Shown here piece after piece: positions 44,083-53,400 of a stretch of 64,000 bases of DNA (positions within the stretch are counted from its first letter, which is position 1; every line of letters begins with the position of its first letter). Below the pieces are notes generated by a model that saw nothing but the letters and a program-made list of their open reading frames with translations, did no database searches and was not told where the DNA came from. Source of the stretch: PNNG01 sp046291695 (GTDB taxonomy: Bacteria; Bacteroidota; Bacteroidia; UBA7662); contig JBKBSO010000017.1 in the NCBI GenBank assembly GCA_046291695.1, positions 13,405 to 77,404 on the forward strand, in the 5' to 3' direction. Position numbers and translations under genes: made by a program.

Positions 44083-44221
44083 CATCATAAATTTTTGTTT
44101 TTTTGTATGCATCTGAAGTGGGAATCCAGAGATATTGGAATCTGGTTTACTCCTCTTGAGATGATGTCTGAAAACTAAATGGTGTGATTGGAGTAATCCA
44201 GTCGTAATTTTTAATGCAGCA

Positions 44222-46090
44222 ATGATGCTAAAGGTGATTTTTTTGGCCTTGAAAAGGTATGGGCTCAGCTTGGGCCTTGCGCTTTTTTGCACGACTGCCT
44301 TTGCCAATGACATCCGCATTTCGCAACTTCAGCTAGTAAATCGAGATACTTCCGCTGGTTTTGTACAACTCCAGTTCGATATGAGTTGGGATAATTCATG
44401 GCGGTTACCGGCTACGCTTTCTCCGGCTAACCGGGATGCGGCATGGGTTTTCGCCAAGTTTCGCGTAGGTTTTGTTAATCCTAATTTTAGTGTGGCTTCC
44501 GCTGCGGCTTCGGCCACGGTATTGGAGGTGAGCAGTACCGATGGTTTACGTGTGGGGATGCCTTTGCGCATTATCAGCGGTAGCGGTGCCTTGGCAAGCA
44601 GCACCCGCATTGTTGCCATCAATGCCGTAGATAACGAAATTACCCTAAGTACAGGCGTAACTACCGCACTAAGCAATGCGGTGCTTGAAGCAGAACGTAT
44701 TTGGGAACACGCCTGGTTGCACGAAACGGGTCATCAAGCAGCTTCTGGTAGTGTGTTGCATCCGGCTTTACCCGATGAATCGGCAGCTTTTGATGCGTTA
44801 ACCAATCCAGTGGTGGGGGTGTTTGTATATCGATCGGGCCCGGGAAGTGGAAATTTTGATGCAACGGACATTCAGTTGCGCTGGAATTATCGAGATCAGG
44901 GACTGGACGATAACGACATTGTAGATGTTCGGGTTTTTGGACTCGAAATGGTGTATGTTCCCGGTGCCAATTATTTTGTAGGCAGTGGAGGTACCGAGGC
45001 CGCAGGTTTTACGGCAGCCAATAGCACCAGTGGAAATACGGCCAGTATCGAAATTACGGCCACACCGCCGGTAATTCAAGGTAATGATGCTTCATCGAGC
45101 GATGAAAACCTGAGCGCACGTGGCAATATCGACCTCATCGGCACAGCAACAGCCAGCCTGGCTTCTGGCTTTCCCTTTGCCCAATCCGCTTATTATCTTA
45201 TGAAACACGAGCTTTCGCAGCAAGCTTATGCCGACTTTCTGAATACCCTTAGCCGCGAACAACAACAGGCCCGCACAGCCAGCAACCTGGCCATCGGCGA
45301 AACGAGTGTAACCAACCGTTATGTGATGTCGGGCAGTGCCAGTTTGCAAAACCGCAACGGTATTCGCTGTAATGCTAGCATCGATGCGCAAGCGCCGATA
45401 AACTTTTATTGCGATTTAAGTGGCAATGGTACGGGTGGTGAGGCCGACGATGGTATGTTCATCGCCTGTAATTATTTGTCGTGGGCCGATTTGGCCGCAT
45501 ATTTTGATTGGGCAGCCTTACGGCCCATGACTGAGTTGGAATATGAAAAAGCCAGCCGGGGAACGGGCGATCCTACAGCCGGAGCCTATGCTTGGGGAAC
45601 AGCAGCTGCCGTGCAGGCCACAGGAGTTTCGCAAGCAGGTGCCCGCGATGAACAGGCTTCGAACGGAGCAGCCAATGCGGTTTTTGGTAATGCTGGCGGA
45701 TTGCAAGGTCCTCTTCGTGTTGGGGCTTTTGCTTCTGAAGAAAGCTCGGCCATAGCCGCAGGGAGTAGTCCCTATGGCATTTTGGAGTTGAGTGGAAATT
45801 TGAACGAGCGATGTGTGAGCATCGGTAATGCGGCAGGTAGAGCTTTTACCGGCCTGCATGGCGATGGTATGTTAAATAATGCCGGAGATGCGGATGTAAG
45901 TCAATGGCCCGACCAGAGTGGAGGCGGTGCCGGATTTCGTGGAGGGGGCTGGGCCGATAGCGCTGCCGCTATGGAGTTGGCTAACCGCTCGCGGGCTGCT
46001 GAAACTTCGTCGACCCGAGCTTCGGAAAACGGTGGCCGGGCGGCTCGTTCTCAACCAGCTTTGGCTACCATTTCGGGAGGTGCACCATGA
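44222..46090 (+). CDS. Secreted FGE/SUMF1-fold protein, paralogue 1 (with inserted domain)
   Basis: A 622-residue exported protein with a signal peptide ending near Ala-Asn 28-29. Residues 30-80 (IRISQLQLVNRD...DAAWVFAKFRVG) start an N-terminal beta domain. Residues about 84-159 are an extra small domain (ATVLEVSSTDGLRVGMPLRI...NEITLSTG), after which the first domain resumes at WEHAWL. From about residue 240 (MVYVPGANYFVGSGG) a formylglycine-generating-enzyme/PvdO fold follows, with NYLSWADLAAYFDWAALRPMTELEYEKASRG, LELSGNLNERCV and FRGGGW...GGRAARS. The paired cysteines used by true FGEs are not at their C-terminal place, so catalysis of that type is unlikely. It ends right after the fold, lacking the PKD-like tail of its two neighbours. 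Its stop overlaps the next start by 4 bp. Confidence 0.85.
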   Translation: MMLKVIFLALKRYGLSLGLALFCTTAFANDIRISQLQLVNRDTSAGFVQLQFDMSWDNSWRLPATLSPANRDAAWVFAKFRVGFVNPNFSVASAAASATVLEVSSTDGLRVGMPLRIISGSGALASSTRIVAINAVDNEITLSTGVTTALSNAVLEAERIWEHAWLHETGHQAASGSVLHPALPDESAAFDALTNPVVGVFVYRSGPGSGNFDATDIQLRWNYRDQGLDDNDIVDVRVFGLEMVYVPGANYFVGSGGTEAAGFTAANSTSGNTASIEITATPPVIQGNDASSSDENLSARGNIDLIGTATASLASGFPFAQSAYYLMKHELSQQAYADFLNTLSREQQQARTASNLAIGETSVTNRYVMSGSASLQNRNGIRCNASIDAQAPINFYCDLSGNGTGGEADDGMFIACNYLSWADLAAYFDWAALRPMTELEYEKASRGTGDPTAGAYAWGTAAAVQATGVSQAGARDEQASNGAANAVFGNAGGLQGPLRVGAFASEESSAIAAGSSPYGILELSGNLNERCVSIGNAAGRAFTGLHGDGMLNNAGDADVSQWPDQSGGGAGFRGGGWADSAAAMELANRSRAAETSSTRASENGGRAARSQPALATISGGAP

Positions 46091-48186
46091 GCAAACAATT
46101 CAAACCAGTATGGTTAATGCTATTGTTTTCAGTATTGTCGCAATGGGTACTGGCTCGAGGTATTGTGGTAAGCAATGTAAGCCTGAGCGATCAGGATAGC
46201 ACAGCCGGGTATTCTTTGGTTCGTTTCGACATAAGTTGGTTCGATTCGTGGCGGTACAGTGCAGCGGCCGATATTAATTCGTGGGATGCAGCCTGGGTAT
46301 TTGTAAAGTTTAGGGTGGGTGGGGTCGATTATCTTTCGGCGGCCGGCGCTACCAATACGGGGAATGTCATTACGGTAAACACCACCACCGGTTTAAGGCC
46401 TGGGATGGCCCTTTCGGTAAGTACAGGCACAGGTGAATTTCCTGCCCAAGCCCGGGTAGTTTCCATCATCAGCGATACCCAATTTGAAGCCAGTGAAGCG
46501 CCAACCACACCATTATCCGCCGGAGCCGTGGTGTTGGGCAGTCGGCCTTGGGAACATGCCTGGTTAGGCAATAGCGGTGAGCATACGCCCGGAACAGGCA
46601 GCTCGGCCGTATATGAATCAGGGCTGAAGCATCCCGATTCGGCTTACCAATTGAGTAGCAATCCGGCCTTAGGGGTTTTTATTTACCGAAATTCGGAAGG
46701 CTATGGCGCTTTGAATATCAGCAATATCGGATTGCGGTGGAATTATGCAGTGCAATCGGTAGGTCATAACGATGTGGTAGAAGTGCAGGTTTATGCCATC
46801 GAAATGGTGTATGTGCCTGAAGGCGCCTTTGAGCTGGGCGACAGCAGCATCAGCAATGTTCGTGGGCATTTTCGCGATGCCGACGCAAATATTCCGTTCA
46901 GGATCTTATCGGATGGCGTCCTCACCTTGGGCGGTTCAAGCGCCGGGCAGCTGGGTAATAACCATGCTACAGGCATGAGCAGCCCCGACGATTATGACAA
47001 CAGCACCACCCAGTCGTTACCGGCGGCTTTCCCTACGGGCTATACGAGTTGGTACGCGATGAAATACGAAATTAGCCAGCAGCAGTATGTCGATTTTTTA
47101 AATAGCCTTAACCGATTGCAACAGCAACAGCGTACGGCTACTGACCTTAGCCCCGGCTTAACCTCAATAAGCAATCGTTATGTACTTTCGGGAACTGTTG
47201 GGCTTCAAAACCGCAATGGAATCAGATGTGATGCCACGATTTCAGCAAGTGCAGCGGTGCAGTTTTATTGCGATTTGAATGGCAATGGCACGGGCGCTGA
47301 GGCCGACGATGGCATGTTCATCGCCTGTAACTATTTGTCGTGGGCCGATTTGGCCGCTTATGCCGATTGGTCGGCATTGCGCCCCATCACCGAAACCGCC
47401 TATGAAAAGCTGGCAAGAGGTCAGCGCATGGCCATTCGCGATGGTTATGCTTGGGCCACAAGCGATTTACTCGCGGCGGAAGCCATTGCCAGCGGGGGTA
47501 CAGCAAGTGAAGCCATAAGCACATCAGGCGCGAATGCGGTATTCAACAATGAAAGTGGTGTACAAGGGCCTGTGCGCGTGGGGGCATTTGCCGATACGGC
47601 CATTACCCGCGAAGCCGCCGGTGCCGGATTTTGGGGTGCTATGGAGTTGAGTGGTAATTTGGCCGAGCGCTTGGTAAGTACCGGTCATCCCAGCGGGCGG
47701 GCCTTTACCGGGCAGCACGGGGATGGTGCGCTTATAGACACCGGAAATAGCTTGGCGCTATATGGGAATGCCAATACCGTGGATTGGCCGCCCGCAAATG
47801 GTGACGGACACGGCTTGCGCGGTGGGAATTGGGCTTCCAATGACTTGGCGCTGCGCATTTCCGATAGGCTGGATGCCAGCGCAGGAGGAGCCGGACGCTC
47901 GGCCAATGCCGGAGGTCGCCTGGCAAGAAGCATAAGCTGCAGTGTGCCGTCGGGTACTGCAGTGGTTACAGGCGACAGCATTCCGGCCGGAGGAACTGCC
48001 GTATTTACCGCCAGCGGTGCAGGCAGTGCCTACTGGTGGATTGTGCCCCCAGGTTGGGAAGTGGTAAGCGGACAAGGAACGGCCACCGTAACCATTTATG
48101 CCGAATACCCTTCGGTATTGCGGGTGGCGCCTTATAACGACTGTGGAAGTGGTGAAGAAGTAAGAGTAACTGTAACCGTTGATTAA
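46087..48186 (+). CDS. Secreted FGE/SUMF1-fold protein, paralogue 2 (inserted domain and PKD-like tail)
   Basis: A 699-residue paralogue of the preceding gene, with a signal peptide (MSKQFKPVWLMLLFSVLSQWVLA). The N-terminal beta domain (GIVVSNVSLSDQDSTAGYSLVRFD) is interrupted at about residues 80-153 by the same kind of small domain (NVITVNTTTGLRPGMALSVSTGTG), then continues at WEHAWL. The FGE-fold part has NYLSWADLAAYADWSALRPITETAYEKLARG, MELSGNLAERLV and HGLRGGNWASN. It ends with a PKD-like beta domain from about residue 610 (IPAGGTAVFTASGAGSAYWWIVPPGWEVVSGQG). No FGE cysteine pair is seen. Starts within paralogue 1 and ends 2 bp before paralogue 3 begins, so all three form one operon. Confidence 0.85.
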   Translation: MSKQFKPVWLMLLFSVLSQWVLARGIVVSNVSLSDQDSTAGYSLVRFDISWFDSWRYSAAADINSWDAAWVFVKFRVGGVDYLSAAGATNTGNVITVNTTTGLRPGMALSVSTGTGEFPAQARVVSIISDTQFEASEAPTTPLSAGAVVLGSRPWEHAWLGNSGEHTPGTGSSAVYESGLKHPDSAYQLSSNPALGVFIYRNSEGYGALNISNIGLRWNYAVQSVGHNDVVEVQVYAIEMVYVPEGAFELGDSSISNVRGHFRDADANIPFRILSDGVLTLGGSSAGQLGNNHATGMSSPDDYDNSTTQSLPAAFPTGYTSWYAMKYEISQQQYVDFLNSLNRLQQQQRTATDLSPGLTSISNRYVLSGTVGLQNRNGIRCDATISASAAVQFYCDLNGNGTGAEADDGMFIACNYLSWADLAAYADWSALRPITETAYEKLARGQRMAIRDGYAWATSDLLAAEAIASGGTASEAISTSGANAVFNNESGVQGPVRVGAFADTAITREAAGAGFWGAMELSGNLAERLVSTGHPSGRAFTGQHGDGALIDTGNSLALYGNANTVDWPPANGDGHGLRGGNWASNDLALRISDRLDASAGGAGRSANAGGRLARSISCSVPSGTAVVTGDSIPAGGTAVFTASGAGSAYWWIVPPGWEVVSGQGTATVTIYAEYPSVLRVAPYNDCGSGEEVRVTVTVD

Positions 48187-48187
48187 C

Positions 48188-50038
48188 ATGAAACTGAACC
48201 ACAACTTTTTTTACACGCTGCTTTTTATGTTGTTTGCACAGTGGCTTAGCTCCAGTTTAATGCCGGCAGCCGCCAACAACATTAGCGTTAGCAATGTACG
48301 ATTAACCGACCGCGATGTGTCGGCCGGCGTGAATAATCCAGCCAATTTTACCTTTATCAGGCTGAATCTCGAGTGGGAAAATGCCTGGCGATTGAACTAT
48401 GTGGTTGGCATTAATAATCGCGATGCCGCTTGGCTTTTTGTAAAGTATAGGATTGAGGGTGGTGAATGGCAACATGCCCGCTTACACGATAGTGGACATG
48501 ATATGGGCAGTTGGACCGGCTCGGGCTCGGGTCCGGCGGTTTTTGAAGCCGGTTTGCTCGATCCGGAAGCAGCTTTCGACAACAGTACCAACCCTTGTTT
48601 GGGTTTATTTATTTCGCGCTCAAGCACTGGTTTGGGGAGCTTTGGGGCCGAAGACATGCGTATTCGCTGGAATTATGGAGCGCAAGGGGTGACGGATGAT
48701 GATTTGGTGGAAGTGAAAGTGTACGCCCTCGAAATGGCCTTTGTGCCGCAGGGAGGCTTTGTGGTAGGCACACGAGGTCAGGAAACAGGCTCCTTTACCA
48801 ATGGCTCATGGACGAGCGGAAATACCGTACCCTTGCGTATTGGTGCTGAATCGGCCATTACCGTGGCGCAAACAGTCGGAAATTTATGGGGTCGTTCAAC
48901 CGTAGGCGACAGTACCATTGGGGGTGCAGCTACCATTCCTGCCGCATTTCCAAAAGGCTACAGGGCCTTTTACGTGATGAAGTACGAAATTACCCAGGAG
49001 CAATGGATCGATTTTTTTAATACGCTTACCACCGATCAGCAGGCGAATCGCGACATTACCGATGCTAGCGGTAAAGACAGTGACGGGCTTGTAAATCGGA
49101 ACAACGTGAGCTGGAGTAGCGGTTTCGATGCTGAATTGCCGGCTGACGAATTTGGGGATGTCCCCTGCAACTTTTTAAGCTGGGCCGATGTAGCGGCTTA
49201 TCTCGACTGGTCAGGATTGCGCCCCATGACCGAGTTGGAGTTCGAAAAAATTTGTCGTGGCGATCGTGCCGGACAGCCGCATGAGTATGCCTGGGCGAAT
49301 AGCCAGGTTGCCGATGCTCCTTATAGCATTTCGGATGCAGGTTTGCCCAACGAAAGTATATCGGCCAATTACAACAGCAGCGATTTGGCCGGGAATGCAC
49401 ACTATAGTTTGACCAATGGTCCGGCCGGCCCTTTGCGGGTAGGAATATTTGCGGCGAATGCAGCGAGTACCGGACGAATTACAGCAGGTGCTGCCCGTTA
49501 TGGCGCCCTCGAAATGAGCGGAAATTTGTGGGAGCGAGCAGTAACCATGGCCTTGCCGGCAGGGCGTGCTTACACCGGTTTACATGGCAATGGGGCATTA
49601 AATACGGCTGGAAATGCCGATGTTAGCCATTGGCCGGGTAGCGATGCATTGGGCGCGGGCTTAAGAGGTGGAGGCTGGAACAGCACGGCAGCCCATTTGC
49701 GGTTGGCCGACAGGTCGAGGGCCGCGGAGGCCAATTCAGTTCGGGGGAGTGATTTTGGCGGAAGAGGGGTGCGCACCATTATTTGTAATGTGCCGGGCGA
49801 TCAGCCTGCGGTGATTGACGACGATGAACCCCTGACGAATGTATTGGAGCTAAGCACTACGGGTGCCGGCACCGGCGAGGGTTATCTTTGGGTTGTGCCT
49901 TCCGACTGGCAAATCATTAATGGTCAGGGTAGTGGAGCCATCAATGTGGTGGTGGGTAGTTTACCAGCCACGGTGCGTGTGAGTATTGTGAACCAGTGTG
50001 GCTCAGGGCCCGAACGTGAGCGGACGTTTAATCCGTAA
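48188..50038 (+). CDS. Secreted FGE/SUMF1-fold protein, paralogue 3 (no inserted domain, PKD-like tail)
   Basis: A 616-residue paralogue. The ATG at 48188 begins a signal peptide (MKLNHNFFYTLLFMLFAQWLSSSLMPAAA); an upstream TTG is not needed. The N-terminal beta domain runs without interruption (DAAWLFVKYRIEGGEWQHARLHDSGHD), which shows the domain boundary used by the insertion in paralogues 1 and 2. The FGE-fold part has FVPQGGFVVGTRG, CNFLSWADVAAYLDWSGLRPMTELEFEKICRG, LEMSGNLWERAV and GLRGGGWNST. The PKD-like tail is LWVVPSDWQIINGQGSGAINVVVG. The FGE C-terminal cysteines are absent. Function is unknown; the fold is often used for binding or display. Confidence 0.85.
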   Translation: MKLNHNFFYTLLFMLFAQWLSSSLMPAAANNISVSNVRLTDRDVSAGVNNPANFTFIRLNLEWENAWRLNYVVGINNRDAAWLFVKYRIEGGEWQHARLHDSGHDMGSWTGSGSGPAVFEAGLLDPEAAFDNSTNPCLGLFISRSSTGLGSFGAEDMRIRWNYGAQGVTDDDLVEVKVYALEMAFVPQGGFVVGTRGQETGSFTNGSWTSGNTVPLRIGAESAITVAQTVGNLWGRSTVGDSTIGGAATIPAAFPKGYRAFYVMKYEITQEQWIDFFNTLTTDQQANRDITDASGKDSDGLVNRNNVSWSSGFDAELPADEFGDVPCNFLSWADVAAYLDWSGLRPMTELEFEKICRGDRAGQPHEYAWANSQVADAPYSISDAGLPNESISANYNSSDLAGNAHYSLTNGPAGPLRVGIFAANAASTGRITAGAARYGALEMSGNLWERAVTMALPAGRAYTGLHGNGALNTAGNADVSHWPGSDALGAGLRGGGWNSTAAHLRLADRSRAAEANSVRGSDFGGRGVRTIICNVPGDQPAVIDDDEPLTNVLELSTTGAGTGEGYLWVVPSDWQIINGQGSGAINVVVGSLPATVRVSIVNQCGSGPERERTFNP

Positions 50039-50436
50039 CAGCGCACTGCGTGTTCATTCAAAAATTCAAGTTGAGCGCAGCGAAATCCCGCAAGGCGGGA
50101 TTCAAAATTTGTACGTGATGTAAACCAATGGGTGCGGCTTCGATCATACGACGGGCTCATTTGAGATCCCGAGTCGGCTATCGCCATTCAGGATGCCGCA
50201 TGATGCGAAACAGCGGGAATTTCCGCTGAAATGAGTAAGGCAAACACCCAAATTTATGGATTTATCGTTGCTCCGCAGCATAGGCGTCAAGACCTTCTGA
50301 GTGCACTTTCCTGCGTTTTACCCTATTATTTTTCCTCATGGTTTTGGCATACTTATGAATGCCCGCACACAATTTTTACCCCATTTGAGCTTCGCCAACT
50401 GACTTCAGCTTATATTGTAGGCGTAATCCAACTTTT
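50039..50436. other. Non-coding gap of ~400 bp between the FGE-fold cluster and the A2M gene
   Basis: No convincing gene. It contains a perfect hairpin AATCCCGC-AAG-GCGGGATT near 50084-50102, preceded by TTGAGCGCAGCG, and a stretch at about 50150-50200 (GAGATCCCGAGTCGG) that looks like a degraded second copy of an intergenic repeat. The hairpin has no T tract. No clear TAnnTTTG box precedes the A2M start; the sequence just before it is CCAACTTTT. Confidence 0.5.
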
Positions 50437-53400
50437 ATGAACAAGCTGAAGGGCATGAAGCCCCGTAAACGTATTTGGTTATCAATTGGAGCTGCGGTTT
50501 TGGTAGTGGCTGCTGCGGTTATTTGGGCAGTGCCTTCAAAACAAAAGGGCTCAACCACAACAAGTTCGACCATGGCCCCTGCGGTCGATCCGGCTTTTGC
50601 CGATTACATACAATCGTACACCAGTGGGGTGGTAGGTTCATCTACCGAAATACGGGTGCGGATGAATTACAGTCAGCCTGACAGCAGTATCATAGGCCAA
50701 GAAGCCGGGAAGTTGTTCAGTTTTAGTCCTGCCATCAAGGGCAAAGCCGTATGGGTCGATCAGCAGACGGTAGTATTCAGGCCTGAGGGGCGGCTTAAAA
50801 ATGGGCAGGATTACAAAGTAATTTTTCAATTGGGTAAGCTGGTGCCTGTGCACGACAAATCCTTTGCCAAATTTGTGTTTAGTTTTTTGGTAGTGCCCCT
50901 CAATTTTGAGCTAGAAACTTACCCCTTACGCACCGATGAAAATGGCGACAGCTATGTGCTTAGTGGTAAAGTTCTGCTGACCGACGAACTGGATGCCGCA
51001 GCGGTAGAGCAGTTGTTGAAGCTCGAAGGTGTTGATAAATCGGTTAAGGTGGCATGGCAGCATCAGCCCGAAGCAAGTAGTTTTGTGATATCGGGTATTA
51101 AGCGCGAAGCGAAGCGTACAGCATTGAATTTAGTGCTCGATGGCAAGTCGTTGGGCATTGTAAAGCCGCTTCGGCAGGCTTTTGAAATCCCTGAACGCAA
51201 TTATTTTGGATTGCTCGAGGTGGGGATGTTGCAAGAAAGTGAAACGGTGGTGCGGGCGGTTTTTTCAGATCCGCTCGACCGGAGGCAAGATTTGCGTGGT
51301 TTGGTGCTCATCAATGGCAAGGAGCCGGTGCGCTATCAGGTCGATGGCAATCATTTATTGCTTTATCCCGGAAAATTGGCCACCGGGAAGCATAAACTGG
51401 AGGTTCAGGACGCATTGCGGAATAGTTCGGGAGCTGCCATCAATGGGTTAAAGCGGCTCGATTTTGGGGTAGACGACATGAAGCCTGCCATCAGGGCCTT
51501 GCGCAGTGGAAGTATTTTGCCAGCGGAGGGCCGCGAGGTATTGTTTCCCTTTGAAGCGGTAAATCTACGTGCCGTTATACTGGAGGTGTATGAAATTCCG
51601 GCCCGGAATATCGGGCAGTTTTTGCAAAACAATCAGCTCGACGGCCGGTACAGCATGCGTCAGGTCGCCCGCCCGGTGCAGGTTCGTACCATCAGTTTGG
51701 TGGGCACGGGCAGCCAAAAACTCAACAGTTGGAACCGCTATGCCATCAATTTGGCCGATTATGTAGCCATCAACAAAGGATCGTTGTATCAAGTTAAATT
51801 GCGATTCACCCGCAATCTGCTGCTCAATCCGTGCAAATCGGGTGAAGATAGTTTTGATGCTGCCGACGATTTCGAAAGTCTGCAGCAATTGCAAGACACC
51901 TACGACCGGCCGGGTTATGGGTCGTACTACGACGATTATGATGATGGTTTGTGGGACGAAGACGATGATTACGACTGGCGGAAGCGCGACGATCCGTGTA
52001 ACCGTGCCTACTACAACAGCGATCGTTACATCACTTCCAATATACTGGTATCGGATTTGGGGGTAACTGCCAAGCGGGGCAACGATGGGGGAGTGCAAAT
52101 TTGGGTAAACAGCATACGCGATACCCGGGCCTTATCGGGTGCTGAGGTGGTGCTCAGCGATTATCAGGGCAACGTATTGGTAAAAGGGCAAACCAATGGC
52201 GAAGGCCTGGTTAATTTTAACCTCAACCGACGTCCTTTTTTGTGCGAAGTTAGGTTGGGCAACGAAAGGGCTTATCTGAAGCTCGACGAAGGCAGTTCGC
52301 TCAGTTTAAGCGATTTTGATGTGTCGGGTACCAATATCCAAAAAGGTCTCAAAGGGTTTGCTTATGGCGAAAGGGGTGTTTGGCGTCCGGGCGACAGTAT
52401 TTATTTAAGTTTTATGCTCGAACGTACAGCAAACCAGCTTCCCGAAGCCTATCCGGTGGTGCTGGAGTTGCGCAATCCCAAAGGCCAGTTGGTAGATCGG
52501 CAGGTAAATGCCCGTTCGGTTAAAGGCGTGTATGCATTCAGAACCCATACCCGTGCTGATGCCATGACGGGCAACTACCAGGCGCGGTTTAAGGCAGGAG
52601 GGGTCAATTTCGAACGAACAGTACGCATTGAAACCATCAAACCTAACCGGTTAAAAATTGAATTTGGGGTTGAAGACGAAGGCAGATTACTGGCCGGTGG
52701 CGATCGGAGTATTCCTTTGAAAGTGCGTTACCTGAACGGTGCACAGGCAGGGGGTTTACGGGCGGTGTACGACTTGGTGCTTTCGCCATCAAAAACCAGC
52801 TTTAAAAACTTCCCCGCTTTTCAATTCGATGACCCTTCAACGGGCTTTTCTACCACGGAAATTGGTCTTTTCGACGAAAGGCTCGATCAAAACGGAAGTG
52901 CAAAGGTTCGGTTAAAGCTGCCTGCCAATCTGAAGGCACCGGGGGTAATCAAGGCCAACTTCAAAGGAAAGGTCTTTGAACCGGGTGGAGATTTTAGCAT
53001 CGACAATGCTACGGCCTACATCTATCCGTTCAACAGCTTTGCCGGATTGCGGGTGCCATATGCCGAGCGCGAACGTTACCTCGATATCGCCAAAACCCAC
53101 CGTTTCGAATTGGTGACTGTGAATGCCGATGGTAAAGCCGTGGCCTCTGGAAATGTAGAAGTGCTGGTGTACAAAATCGACTGGAATTGGTGGTGGCAAA
53201 GCACGGAGGAATACCTGTCGAGCTATATGGAGCGCAATGCATACAATACTGTGATGCGTGAAGAGGTAAGCATGAAAGAAGGCAAAGGCACCATCAACAT
53301 CAAGGTAAACCGGGGTTGGGGACGGTATTTTGTGCGAGTCAAAGATTTACAGTCGGGGCACAGCAGCGGCAGCATCGTATACTTCGACGAACCTTGGTGG

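Noticed and set aside
44222..50038. Active sulfatase-modifying (formylglycine-generating) enzymes
   Set aside because: The fold is right, but the C-terminal cysteine pair of FGE is missing in all three and no sulfatase gene is nearby.
50231..50440. 69-codon plus-strand frame before the A2M gene
   Set aside because: No family resemblance, poor start context, and it runs into the A2M start; treated as chance.
51565..52098. 177-codon open frame on the minus strand, Ile/Val/Thr-rich
   Set aside because: Shadow of the Asp/Tyr-rich stretch of the A2M gene; composition is explained by complementing GAC/GAT/TAC codons.
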